Assembly: GCA_934650095.1 (NCBI GenBank)
Contig: CAKUFT010000016.1
Coordinates: forward strand, 1-37,853
DNA length: 37,853 bases
Origin: an uncultured Collinsella sp.
GTDB lineage: Bacteria > Actinomycetota > Coriobacteriia > Coriobacteriales > Coriobacteriaceae
Reading direction: 5' to 3'
Of the stretch, positions 24,876-32,803 are shown in pieces (the first letter of the stretch is position 1; the number at the start of each line of letters is the position of its first letter). The position numbers were made by a program, and so were the translations under genes. The notes beneath the pieces are model-generated. The model saw nothing but the letters and a program-made list of their open reading frames with translations, was not told the DNA's origin and searched no databases.

Positions 24876-27677
24876 GTGGCAAACGAGTACAAGCAGACGA
24901 TGAATCTGCCCAAAACCGGATTTCCCATGCGTGCCGGTCTTTCCAAGTCCGAGCCCAAGCGACTCAAGGACTGGCAGGACAACAAGGTCTACGAGCAAGT
25001 TCTGAAGAAGAACGAGGGTCACAAGAAGTTCGTGCTGCACGACGGCCCTCCGTACGCGAACGGCCCCATCCACATCGGCCACGCCATGAACAAGATCTCC
25101 AAGGACATGATCAACCGTTACTGGATGATGCAGGGCTGCGAAGTTCCCTATGTCCCCGGTTGGGACTGCCACGGTCAGCCGATCGAGCACAAGGTCGAGG
25201 AGAAGCTCGGCACCGAGAAGTTCAACCAGACTTCCACGGCTAAGATCCGCGAGCTCTGCAACAAGTTCGCTGTCGAGAACATCGAGCTGCAGAAGGCCGG
25301 TTTCCGCCGCCTGGGCGTGCTCGGCGACTGGGACAACCCCTATCTGACGCTCTATCACCAGCACGATGCCGCCGATATCGAGGTCTTTAAGGCTATGTTC
25401 GACAAGGGCATGATCTATCGCGGTCACAAGCCCGTTCACTGGTGCAAGCACTGCCACACCGCTCTTGCCGAGGCCGAGATCGAGTACTCTGACGAGACGA
25501 GCCCCTCCATCTTCGTGCGCTTTGAGATGACCTCCAAGCCCGCCGGCCTCGAGAACTTCGACGGCCCGGTCGACTTCATCATCTGGACGACCACGCCGTG
25601 GACCATCCCCTCCGACCAGGCAGTTTCCCTCAAGCCCGGCGCCGCTTACGTCGCCGTCGAGCACGACGGTCGCGCCGAGGTCATGCTCGAGGATCTGGCT
25701 CCCAAGTGCTGCGAGGAGTTTGGCTGGGAGTACACCCCGGTCATGGTCGACGGCAAGCCCTACGTGGTTCCCGCCGAGACCTTCCACCACATCCACTACA
25801 AGCAGCCGATCTTCGACGGTGTCGAGGGCGTGGCGCTGCTGGCCGATTACGTCGGTGTCGACGACGGTACCGGTATCGTCCACAACTCACCCGGCCACGG
25901 CGTCGACGACTACTTCGCCTGCCTCAAGGAGGGCATCACCGACATCTGCATGCCGGTCGATGACGACGGCAAGTTCTACACCGGCGAGGAGTTTGGTACC
26001 GGCGGCCCCTTCAGCGGTATGGATACCGACGAGGCCAACCCGCACATCATCGAGTTCCTGCGCGAGCGCGGAACCCTGGTCCTCGAGAAGAAGATCACGC
26101 ACAGCTATCCGCACTGCTGGCGCTGCAAGCACCCGGTGCTCTTCCGTGCTACCGATCAGTGGTTTGTCTCGATGGACAAGACCGGTCTGCGCGAGCAGGC
26201 TGGCAAGGAGGTCCGCGAGAACGTCAAGTGGTATCCTGCCCACGCCGCCAACCGCATCGGCGCTATGGTCGAGCAGCGTCCCGACTGGTGCATCAGCCGC
26301 CAGCGTAACTGGGGCGTGCCTATCCCCAGCTACACCTGCGCCGACTGCGGCGAGAAGGTCATGAACGACGCCACGCTCGACGCTGTCATCAAGCTCTTCC
26401 ACGAGAAGGGCTCCGACGCCTGGTTCACCGACGCTCCCGAGAGCTACCTGGGCGAGGCATGCGTCTGCCCCAAGTGCGGTGGCCATCACCTCAAGGCCGA
26501 TAAGGACATCCTCGACGTGTGGTGGGATTCCGGCGTCTCCTGGAAGGCCGTCTGCGAGTACCGTCCCGAGCTGGAGTATCCGGCGGATGTGTACCTCGAG
26601 GGCTCCGACCAGCACCGCGGTTGGTTCCAGAGTTCGCTGCTCACCTCGGTGGGCGCTAACGGCCACGCTCCGTACAAGGCCGTCGTCTCGCAGGGCTTCA
26701 CCCTCGATGGCCAGGGCCGCAAGATGTCCAAGTCGCTCGGCAACGTCATCGACCCCAACAAGGTCTGCGACGAGATGGGCGCCGACATCATCCGTCTGTG
26801 GGTTGCCTCCGTCGATACCAGCTCCGACGTGTCCATCGACCACGAGATTCTCGCTCGTACGTCCGATGCCTACCGTCGTTTCCGCAACACGCTGCGCTTC
26901 CTGCTCTCCGAGCTCGAGGGTCAGTTTGAGCCCGAGACCGACGGCGTCGCCTTTGCCGACCTGCTGCCGCTCGACAAGCTCATGGTTGCCCGCCTGACCC
27001 AGGTCCAGGCCGAGGTCGACGATGCCTACGCCAGCTACGAGTTCCCGCGCGCTTACCGTGCGCTTTACGACTTCGTGGTTACCGAGCTTTCTAACGTGTA
27101 CCTCGACGCCCTGAAGGACCGTCTGTATTGCGACAAGCCCGGCTCGCTCGAGCGCCGCAGCGCCCAGACCGTGCTGGCTGAGCTCTTCTCGATGCTCATG
27201 CGCGATCTGCAGCCGATCCTGTCCTACACGGTCGACGAGGCCATGGCCTATGCGCCTGCCGGCTGCGTCGATCACCAGAAGTACGCTGCGCTGCTCGATT
27301 GGTATAAGTCGCCCATTACGGTCGACGAGGCCAATGAGTTCGAGGGCGTGCTCGAGGCTTCACTCGAGCTCCGTAGCGCCGTGACCAAGGCCCTTGAGGA
27401 TGCCCGCTCCGCTGGCACCTTCACTAAGAGCCAGCAGGTCCGCGTCAAGGCGGTCGTTCCCGCCGAGATGTACGCGCTGCTGACCGGCGACAAGGCCGTC
27501 GACCTGGCCGAGTTCTACATCGTCTCCGCTGTTGAACTGACCCAGGGCGAGGAGCTCTCCGTTGCCATCGAGGCTGCCGAGGGCGAGTGCTGCGACCGTT
27601 GCTGGAACTATCGCACCACCGTCGGCGAGTACAACGGCCACGCGCATATCTGTAAACGCTGCGCCGAGGCGCTGTAG
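24876..27677 (+). CDS. ileS: Isoleucyl-tRNA synthetase
   Basis: IleRS charges tRNA-Ile and edits misactivated valine. The 933-residue protein has the class I motif HIGH at 66-69 in PYANGPIHIGHA and KMSKS at 616-620. It also has the editing domain in between (including FIIWTTTPWTIPS and GTGIVHNSPGHGVDDY) and a C-terminal zinc-binding segment with CDRCW and CKRC. The GTG at 24876 follows AAAGGGG; the open frame before it overlaps the T-box terminator. Expression is expected to be controlled by the upstream T-box. This is the shorter bacterial (IleS1-like) type. Confidence 0.97.
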   Translation: MANEYKQTMNLPKTGFPMRAGLSKSEPKRLKDWQDNKVYEQVLKKNEGHKKFVLHDGPPYANGPIHIGHAMNKISKDMINRYWMMQGCEVPYVPGWDCHGQPIEHKVEEKLGTEKFNQTSTAKIRELCNKFAVENIELQKAGFRRLGVLGDWDNPYLTLYHQHDAADIEVFKAMFDKGMIYRGHKPVHWCKHCHTALAEAEIEYSDETSPSIFVRFEMTSKPAGLENFDGPVDFIIWTTTPWTIPSDQAVSLKPGAAYVAVEHDGRAEVMLEDLAPKCCEEFGWEYTPVMVDGKPYVVPAETFHHIHYKQPIFDGVEGVALLADYVGVDDGTGIVHNSPGHGVDDYFACLKEGITDICMPVDDDGKFYTGEEFGTGGPFSGMDTDEANPHIIEFLRERGTLVLEKKITHSYPHCWRCKHPVLFRATDQWFVSMDKTGLREQAGKEVRENVKWYPAHAANRIGAMVEQRPDWCISRQRNWGVPIPSYTCADCGEKVMNDATLDAVIKLFHEKGSDAWFTDAPESYLGEACVCPKCGGHHLKADKDILDVWWDSGVSWKAVCEYRPELEYPADVYLEGSDQHRGWFQSSLLTSVGANGHAPYKAVVSQGFTLDGQGRKMSKSLGNVIDPNKVCDEMGADIIRLWVASVDTSSDVSIDHEILARTSDAYRRFRNTLRFLLSELEGQFEPETDGVAFADLLPLDKLMVARLTQVQAEVDDAYASYEFPRAYRALYDFVVTELSNVYLDALKDRLYCDKPGSLERRSAQTVLAELFSMLMRDLQPILSYTVDEAMAYAPAGCVDHQKYAALLDWYKSPITVDEANEFEGVLEASLELRSAVTKALEDARSAGTFTKSQQVRVKAVVPAEMYALLTGDKAVDLAEFYIVSAVELTQGEELSVAIEAAEGECCDRCWNYRTTVGEYNGHAHICKRCAEAL

Positions 27678-27774
27678 GTTTCGGCGTTCGTAGAACGCCG
27701 AAACCTACCGACGCTGCAAACGCCCTTTAGGTTACGCGGTTTTACAAACCGCGTAACTGCTTGACGCTGCAAAC
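27675..27774. repeat. Two tandem 53-bp hairpin units
   Basis: Each unit has a 12-bp perfect hairpin with a 3-nt loop, then GACGCTGCAAAC. Unit 1 hairpin is 27678-27704 with the 12-mer at 27710-27721; unit 2 hairpin is 27731-27757 with the 12-mer at 27763-27774. Both offsets are exactly 53 bp. Four of the 12 stem pairs differ between units and all four are compensated on the other arm. The first hairpin directly follows the ileS stop codon, which can also be drawn into the stem. No open reading frame of note lies between here and lspA. Confidence 0.8.
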
Positions 27775-27870
27775 CCGCCAGAGCGGCAATCTGCCTTTCA
27801 GCTTCGGCGGCATGACCAGAAGGTCTATGCCGCCTTGCTTCAAGGCACCTTGCTCGCTCTGACGGGTTTT
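27771..27870 (+). terminator. Long rod-like stem-loop downstream of ileS
   Basis: Successive helices are AAACCCG/CGGGTTT, CAGAGCG/CGCTCTG, GCAA/TTGC, TGCCTT/AAGGCA, GGCGGCAT/ATGCCGCC and GACC/GGTC closing an AGAA loop, about 36 bp in all. The 3' end runs into TTTT. It may terminate ileS transcripts or protect their 3' end. Much of the helix is interrupted by small bulges, unlike a simple terminator, so another role is possible. Confidence 0.55.
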
Positions 27871-27912
27871 CGCTGTCGGTGACGATTGAGCGACGTTTCC
27901 ATTGTTGGACAC

Positions 27913-27920
27913 TATAAGAT
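27913..27920 (+). promoter_or_regulatory. Candidate -10 for lspA
   Basis: TATAAGAT offers overlapping -10 hexamers (TATAAG, TAAGAT) 50 nt before the lspA start. A convincing -35 is lacking. It follows the structured region and is the only promoter-like element seen before lspA-rluD. Confidence 0.35.
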
Positions 27921-27969
27921 GGATATTTGTGTTTAACGGAATTCGGTTCTCTGAGGGTAGGGGATTGAT

Positions 27970-28569
27970 TTGGGTCGTACTGGGGATATGACGCCGCCTT
28001 TGCGTTGGCGGTTGGGTGTTGCTGGTGGGGTGGCACTGGTTGTGCTGCTTGTTGACCAGCTGACCAAGCTTGCGGTTCGTGTCGTTGGCGATGCTCTGCA
28101 TGTGACTGTTATCCCCGGTGTGATCGACTTCCTTTTCGTGCGTAACATCGGTGCCGCCTTTAGCATGGGCGAGGGGCATGGCATCGCGTTTGCCGTGCTG
28201 GCGTTGGCGGTCATTATCGCTATTGCTGTGTACCTCGTTCGTGCACCCCAGCTCGCTCATCTTGAGGTTGTGGGCATGGCGATGGTCGCGGGCGGTGCTA
28301 TCGGCAACGCTATCGATCGTTTGGCTTTTGGCTTTGTGACCGATTTTATTGCCACCACCTTCATTGACTTTCCCGTCTTTAACGTGGCCGATATCGGCAT
28401 CACCGTAGGCGTTGTGCTTGCCCTCATTGGCTACATGTTCTTGAGCCCTGCGGCCCGCGAGGTCGATGCGACCGCCGAGCTTAACGCCCGTGACGAGGCC
28501 CGCGCTAAGCGCAAGGCTAAACAACGTGGGGAGCGTGCCCGCAAGATTCGCGAAAGGAATGAGCGCTAA
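27970..28569 (+). CDS. lspA: Lipoprotein signal peptidase (signal peptidase II)
   Basis: LspA cleaves the signal peptide of prolipoproteins in the membrane. It has four hydrophobic segments and the motifs VDQLTKLAVR, NIGAAFSMG, GNAIDRLAFGFVTDFI and FNVADIGITVG; the catalytic aspartates are D116 and D141. At 199 residues it is longer than most because of a charged, Lys/Arg-rich cytoplasmic tail of about 35 residues. The start is TTG 27970, chosen for AGGGTAGGGG just upstream; ATG 27988 is the alternative. Its TAA shares an A with the rluD ATG, the common lspA-rluD coupling. Confidence 0.94.
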   Translation: MGRTGDMTPPLRWRLGVAGGVALVVLLVDQLTKLAVRVVGDALHVTVIPGVIDFLFVRNIGAAFSMGEGHGIAFAVLALAVIIAIAVYLVRAPQLAHLEVVGMAMVAGGAIGNAIDRLAFGFVTDFIATTFIDFPVFNVADIGITVGVVLALIGYMFLSPAAREVDATAELNARDEARAKRKAKQRGERARKIRERNER

Positions 28570-29582
28570 TGGCCGACATCCATATTCTCGTTGCCGACGA
28601 TACCGCTGGCCAGCGTCTTGACGCCTATCTGGGCGCCAACGACGGCTGCCCCACGCGCTCCGCTTGCGCGCATCTGATCGAGGGCGGTGCCGTTGCCGTC
28701 AACGGCGAGACCTGCCTATCTAAAAAGTATGCCGTGCGCTCCGGCGACCGTATTTCGGTCGATTTGCCCGAGCCGCACGATCCCACCGACGTGATTCCCG
28801 AGGCCATTCCCCTCGATATCCGCTACGAGGACGACTACCTCATCGTGCTCTCCAAGCAGCGCGGTCTGGTGTGCCATCCCGCTCATGGCCACGAGAGCGG
28901 CACCCTTGCGAACGCCTTGGTCTATCACTGTGGTATCGACCATCTGGGCACCGTGCAGGGTGAGGACCGCCCCGGCATCGTACATCGCCTGGATCGTGAC
29001 ACCTCGGGCCTTATGCTCGCGGCAAAAGACGACGACACCCAGCGCGCACTCCAGAATCTTATCCGCACGCGTACGCTCGACCGCCGCTACATTACGCTCG
29101 TCCACGGCCACATTGCCATGGACGAGGGCACCATTAACACCGGTATCGCCCGTTCTACGCGCGACCGTGTCAAGATGGCGGTTTCGGACGATCCTTTCGC
29201 GCGCCAGGCCATTACGACCTTTAGGGTCCTCGAGCGCTTCGATTCCACGCGTTTTGACGACGGCTACACGCTCGTCGAGTGCCACCTGTTTACCGGCCGC
29301 ACGCATCAGATTCGCGTGCATATGCGCCACATCAACCACGCCTGCGTGGGCGATCCACTCTATGGCAAGTGCGATGCACGCGCCGACCAGGGTCTGACCA
29401 GGCAATTCCTTCATTCCTGGCGCGTCGCATTCGACCATCCCGTGTCGGGGGAGCGCATTGAGTGCCGCGACGAGCTGCCGTGGGATCTCGCTGCGGTTCT
29501 TGACGACCTGGCCCCGCGTTCGCTTGGCCGCACCGCTGCCGGCGACGAAATCGTTCCGCAGCTCGGTCTGCTCGAAGTCTAG
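28569..29582 (+). CDS. rluD: RluA/RluD family pseudouridine synthase
   Basis: It isomerises uridines in 23S rRNA (or tRNA). The 337-residue protein has an N-terminal S4 RNA-binding domain (GQRLDAYLGANDG to about residue 70), then the catalytic domain with HRLDRDTSGL at 139-148, where D142 is the catalytic aspartate. RTLDRRYITLVHG and LFTGRTHQIRVHMRHI follow. It directly overlaps lspA by one base. The precise target is not determined by sequence, so RluD is the likely but not proven member. Confidence 0.9.
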   Translation: MADIHILVADDTAGQRLDAYLGANDGCPTRSACAHLIEGGAVAVNGETCLSKKYAVRSGDRISVDLPEPHDPTDVIPEAIPLDIRYEDDYLIVLSKQRGLVCHPAHGHESGTLANALVYHCGIDHLGTVQGEDRPGIVHRLDRDTSGLMLAAKDDDTQRALQNLIRTRTLDRRYITLVHGHIAMDEGTINTGIARSTRDRVKMAVSDDPFARQAITTFRVLERFDSTRFDDGYTLVECHLFTGRTHQIRVHMRHINHACVGDPLYGKCDARADQGLTRQFLHSWRVAFDHPVSGERIECRDELPWDLAAVLDDLAPRSLGRTAAGDEIVPQLGLLEV

Positions 29583-29600
29583 CCAGTATTAGGTGGTTTC

Positions 29601-29629
29601 TTGAACTCGGTTAGCCTGCGGTAAGATAT
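29601..29629 (+). promoter_or_regulatory. Candidate promoter of the glycosyltransferase gene
   Basis: TTGAAC at 29601-29606 is a fair -35. The -10 may be TAAGAT (29622-29627, 15-bp spacer) or AGATAT (29624-29629, 17-bp spacer), within the recurrent GGTAAGAT. It lies 36 nt before the coding start. Confidence 0.4.
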
Positions 29630-29664
29630 ACGGTTGTTTACGTAACGCGTTGCTGGGAGCCTGC

Positions 29665-30960
29665 ATGCTCGCCTTTTTACAAACCAACACACCCATCGTG
29701 ATCTTCAACCAGATTGTGGTTACGCTGCTTACGGTCTGCTTTCTGTACCAGGTGGTCTTCTTTGTCATTGGTGCTCTCCGTGGTGAGGTCGCGCCCCCTA
29801 AGGCCAAAAAGCTGCATCGTTATGCCTTCTTTATCGCGGCGCATAACGAGGAGGCCGTGATCGCCAACCTTGTTCGCTCCATCAAGGACCAGGATTATCC
29901 GTCTGAGCTTATCGAGGTCTTCGTGGTCGCCGATGCCTGCACCGACAACACGGCGCAGCTCGCGCGCGAGGCGGGCGCCGTCGTCTATGAGCGTAACGAC
30001 CTGGCCCGTAAGGGCAAGAGCTGGGTCATGGACTTTGGTTTTGATCGCATTCTCAACGAGTATCCCGATACTTTTGAGGGCTATTTCATCTTTGACGCCG
30101 ACAACGTTATTTCCCGCGATTACGTCTCCAAGATGAACGATGCCTTTGACCAGGGCTTCCATGTGGTCACGAGCTATCGTAACTCCAAGAACTTCGGCAG
30201 CTCTTGGATCTCGGCGGCTAATGCCACCTGGTATCTGCGCGAGGCACGCTTCCTCAACAACGCGCGCAACATCTGCAAGACGTCTTGTGCCGTCTCGGGC
30301 TCGGGCTACCTCATCTCCGCCAGTGTTATCGAGGGCATGCACGGCTGGCAGTTCCATACACTGACCGAGGACATCCAGTTCACCACGTTCTGCGCCATTC
30401 ACGGCATCCGCATCGGCTATGCGCCGGCTGAGTTCTTTGACGAGCAGCCGGTGACGTTTAAGGCGTCCTGGAAACAGCGCATGCGTTGGACCAAGGGCTT
30501 CTACCAGGTCTTTTTTACCTACGGCAAGCATCTTGTCAAATCGACGTTTCGCTATCATCGCTTTGCCGCCTACGACATGTTTATGACCATCGCCCCGGGT
30601 ATGCTGCTATCGCTGATCTCGATGCTCGCCAATGCGACGTTCCTGATCGTTGGTGGCCTTTCGCATGGTTTCTTGGCTACTGAGGTCGAGATGCAGGCTT
30701 GTGCCGCCTCGCTTATCATGACGTTCGTGATGATGTACCAGACCTTCTTTATCCTGGCGCTGCTCACGACCATCTTTGAGTACAAGCACATTCATTGCGC
30801 TCAAAAGTGGCGCCTGGTGACCAACCTGTTTACCTTCCCGATCTTTATGTTCAGCTATATCCCCATCACGGTTGCCGCGCTGTTCCTAAAGGTCGACTGG
30901 GTTCCGACGCAGCACGCCGTCAGCGTAACCCTCGACGAGGTTATGCAAGGCGCCAAATAA
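29665..30960 (+). CDS. Processive family 2 glycosyltransferase (membrane)
   Basis: This 431-residue protein resembles cellulose/hyaluronan/poly-GlcNAc synthases. One N-terminal membrane segment (about 12-36) precedes a GT-A domain with FIAAHNEEAVIANLVRSI, VVADACTDNT, the metal-binding DAD at 144-146, SGSGYLI, TED at 234-236 and the processive-enzyme motif QRMRW at 271-275. Three or four C-terminal membrane segments follow. I chose ATG 29665 because GGGAG is 5 nt upstream; an earlier frame start at 29650 has none. It likely polymerises a nucleotide sugar across the membrane, but no export, PilZ or deacetylase partner is present. Product and donor sugar are unknown. Confidence 0.87.
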   Translation: MLAFLQTNTPIVIFNQIVVTLLTVCFLYQVVFFVIGALRGEVAPPKAKKLHRYAFFIAAHNEEAVIANLVRSIKDQDYPSELIEVFVVADACTDNTAQLAREAGAVVYERNDLARKGKSWVMDFGFDRILNEYPDTFEGYFIFDADNVISRDYVSKMNDAFDQGFHVVTSYRNSKNFGSSWISAANATWYLREARFLNNARNICKTSCAVSGSGYLISASVIEGMHGWQFHTLTEDIQFTTFCAIHGIRIGYAPAEFFDEQPVTFKASWKQRMRWTKGFYQVFFTYGKHLVKSTFRYHRFAAYDMFMTIAPGMLLSLISMLANATFLIVGGLSHGFLATEVEMQACAASLIMTFVMMYQTFFILALLTTIFEYKHIHCAQKWRLVTNLFTFPIFMFSYIPITVAALFLKVDWVPTQHAVSVTLDEVMQGAK

Positions 30961-30968
30961 CCACCACC

Positions 30969-31010
30969 AAAACCACCACAATGGGGACAGGCACCTTTGT
31001 GGTGGTTTTT
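30969..31010 (+). terminator. Terminator within a dispersed repeat (copy 2, inverted)
   Basis: AAAACCACCACAA (30969-30981) pairs with TTGTGGTGGTTTT (30997-31009) over a 15-nt loop containing GGGGACAGGCACCT, and ends in T. Read on the minus strand, its 27-nt core differs from copy 1 (23261-23287) by a single base. It starts 8 nt after the glycosyltransferase stop. Confidence 0.85.
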
Positions 31011-31041
31011 GCTTTGGGACCGATGTTCGAGGAGGTGCTCG

Positions 31042-31464
31042 ATGGTCTATATCCCGTTTTGGCTGTGCGCCATCACCGGCGCCATCATCGACGCGCGTGA
31101 GCGGCGGTTCCCGAATGCGCTTGCCGGAGCATGTGCCGTAGCGGCTTTTGCGGGCGTATGGCTTGATTGCGGCGTGGATACGGCGCTTGACCACGCAGGC
31201 CCTGCCGTCATCGTGTACCTTGCTCTCGTGCTGACTGAGTGCCTCTGGCGGCGCCTCCGTCAGGCCCCGGGTATTGGCATGGGGGATGCCAAGGCGCTCT
31301 TCGCGTTTTGTACGCTCGATCCCATGGGCGGCATCGTGGCATTTGCCGCCGCGCTCCTGGTTCTGGCTACCATCTGCCTCATCACAAAATCGCGCTCCCT
31401 GCCATTGCTACCGTTTTTGGTGCCGATTTTTGCCATAATCGAGGTCGTGGGCTGCACATTGTAA
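31042..31464 (+). CDS. Prepilin peptidase-like protein (A24 family)
   Basis: This 140-residue membrane protein carries the two aspartates of A24 aspartic proteases: D17 in GAIIDARERRFPN and D82 in GIGMGDAK, the GxGD motif. About four hydrophobic segments surround them. It lacks the N-terminal methylase domain of full-size PilD, as in short TadV/CpaA-like enzymes. GAGGAGG precedes the ATG. No pilin or secretion genes are in the window, so its substrate must be encoded elsewhere, if it is active. The gene follows the repeat-type terminator and precedes the dGTPase-like gene by 31 nt. Confidence 0.82.
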   Translation: MVYIPFWLCAITGAIIDARERRFPNALAGACAVAAFAGVWLDCGVDTALDHAGPAVIVYLALVLTECLWRRLRQAPGIGMGDAKALFAFCTLDPMGGIVAFAAALLVLATICLITKSRSLPLLPFLVPIFAIIEVVGCTL

Positions 31465-31495
31465 CCGATTGCGCGTCCTTCTTAAGGAGCATGCC

Positions 31496-32743
31496 ATGGC
31501 AACTAATCAAGAAACGGCCGTCATTAAGGCGCGCATGGATCGTATTCCCTCGGCGTTGTCCCCCGAACTTGTCGAGCGCATTTCCGCCGATCGTGCTTCG
31601 GGTGCTGTCAACCCGTATCGTTGCAACGACGACCAGGTCATTCGTCGTATTGATCGCGCTGCCGACAAAAGCACGCTTATGCGTCCGGCATTTATGCGCG
31701 ATACCGAAAAGATTCTTCATCTTCCGGCGTACACGCGTTATGCAGGCAAAACGCAGGTATTTAGCTTTCGTAGCAACGATGACCTGTCGCGCCGTGGTTT
31801 GCATGTACAGCTTGTCTCGCGCATTGCGCGCGACATCGGCCGCGCCCTGGGGCTCAACTGCGATCTGATCGAGGCGATTGGCCTGGGCCACGACTTGGGC
31901 CACACGCCCTTTGGCCATGCCGGTGAGCGATTCCTCAACGATATCTACCACGAGCGCACGGGTCGCTATTTTTTTCATAACGTGCAGTCGGTCCGCGTGC
32001 TCGACGCCCTGTATGGCCGCAACGTGTCGCTTCAGACACTCGATGGCGTGCTATGCCACAACGGCGAGTACGAACAGCGTGTTTTTGAGCTTTCGGACAT
32101 GGGTTCCTTTGACCAGTTCGACCGAACCGTTGAGGAATGCATTGCCACAGGCTATAGCGCGATTGAGCACCTGCGTCCCATGACGCTCGAGGGCTGCGTG
32201 GTGCGTATCTCGGATATCCTTGCCTACGTCGGTCGCGATCGTCAGGACGCCATTGCGGCCGGCCTGCTGTCTCTCGACGCTTTTGATGATGGGCGGGGCG
32301 GCGCCTATAACAGCTGGATCCTCACGCACGCTTCCATCGATATCGTTGAGCATAGCTACGGCAAACCGCGTATCGAGATGAGCGAGGACCTGTTTGAGGA
32401 GATCCGCCGGGCCAAGCGCGAGAACTACGAGAAGATCTACAGCAAGGGCGGTATCGAGGGCGATTCCGAGTCGGAGCTGCGCGAGGCATTCGAAAAGCTC
32501 TACGATCGTTGCCTGCAGGATCTAAATAAAGACGACGAGTCCTCTTACATATTTAAGCATCATATTTCGCGCATAGAGCAGCAGCTTTCCTACTACGATC
32601 GCATCTATGACTGGCAGGACGACAAGGATCAAGCGGTGGTGGATTACATAGCGAGCATGACGGATGGCTATTTCTGCGAGCTGACGAGCAAGCTATTCCC
32701 TGGTCTGGAGTTTCCGCATCGTACCTATATTAACGAACGGTAG
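31496..32743 (+). CDS. dGTPase-like HD-domain phosphohydrolase
   Basis: This 415-residue protein belongs to the dGTP triphosphohydrolase branch of HD hydrolases, which cut dNTPs to nucleoside and tripolyphosphate. The metal ligands are visible as H103 (GLHVQLVSRIA), H132-D133 (GLGHDLGHTPFGHAGERF) and a later Asp in RISDIL. Residues FFHNVQSVRVLD fit the family. ATG 31496 lies 6 nt past AAGGAG. The C-terminal part is longer and more charged than in the minimal family, and may serve allosteric nucleotide binding. rarA follows after 60 nt, making a nucleotide/DNA maintenance neighbourhood. Confidence 0.87.
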   Translation: MATNQETAVIKARMDRIPSALSPELVERISADRASGAVNPYRCNDDQVIRRIDRAADKSTLMRPAFMRDTEKILHLPAYTRYAGKTQVFSFRSNDDLSRRGLHVQLVSRIARDIGRALGLNCDLIEAIGLGHDLGHTPFGHAGERFLNDIYHERTGRYFFHNVQSVRVLDALYGRNVSLQTLDGVLCHNGEYEQRVFELSDMGSFDQFDRTVEECIATGYSAIEHLRPMTLEGCVVRISDILAYVGRDRQDAIAAGLLSLDAFDDGRGGAYNSWILTHASIDIVEHSYGKPRIEMSEDLFEEIRRAKRENYEKIYSKGGIEGDSESELREAFEKLYDRCLQDLNKDDESSYIFKHHISRIEQQLSYYDRIYDWQDDKDQAVVDYIASMTDGYFCELTSKLFPGLEFPHRTYINER

Positions 32744-32756
32744 TTCGTATCTTTTC

Positions 32757-32764
32757 GGTATACT
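32757..32764 (+). promoter_or_regulatory. Candidate -10 (GGTATACT) for rarA
   Basis: GGTATACT lies 40 nt before the rarA start. TATACT is a good -10, but the 17-bp upstream position holds no -35 consensus. A TTGACA at 32766-32771 has no matching -10 downstream. Confidence 0.4.
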
Positions 32765-32803
32765 ATTGACAACCAAAGCTTTTGATTGATGCATGGGATG
32801 GCT

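Noticed and set aside
27675..27870. The hairpin array behind ileS as a CRISPR array
   Set aside because: The units are hairpins with variable stems and a 12-nt constant tail, with only two units; CRISPR repeats are constant and longer, and no cas genes are present.
32766..32771. TTGACA before rarA as its -35 element
   Set aside because: At 16-18 bp downstream there is no -10-like hexamer (ATGCAT at best), so the GGTATACT just upstream is the more plausible -10.
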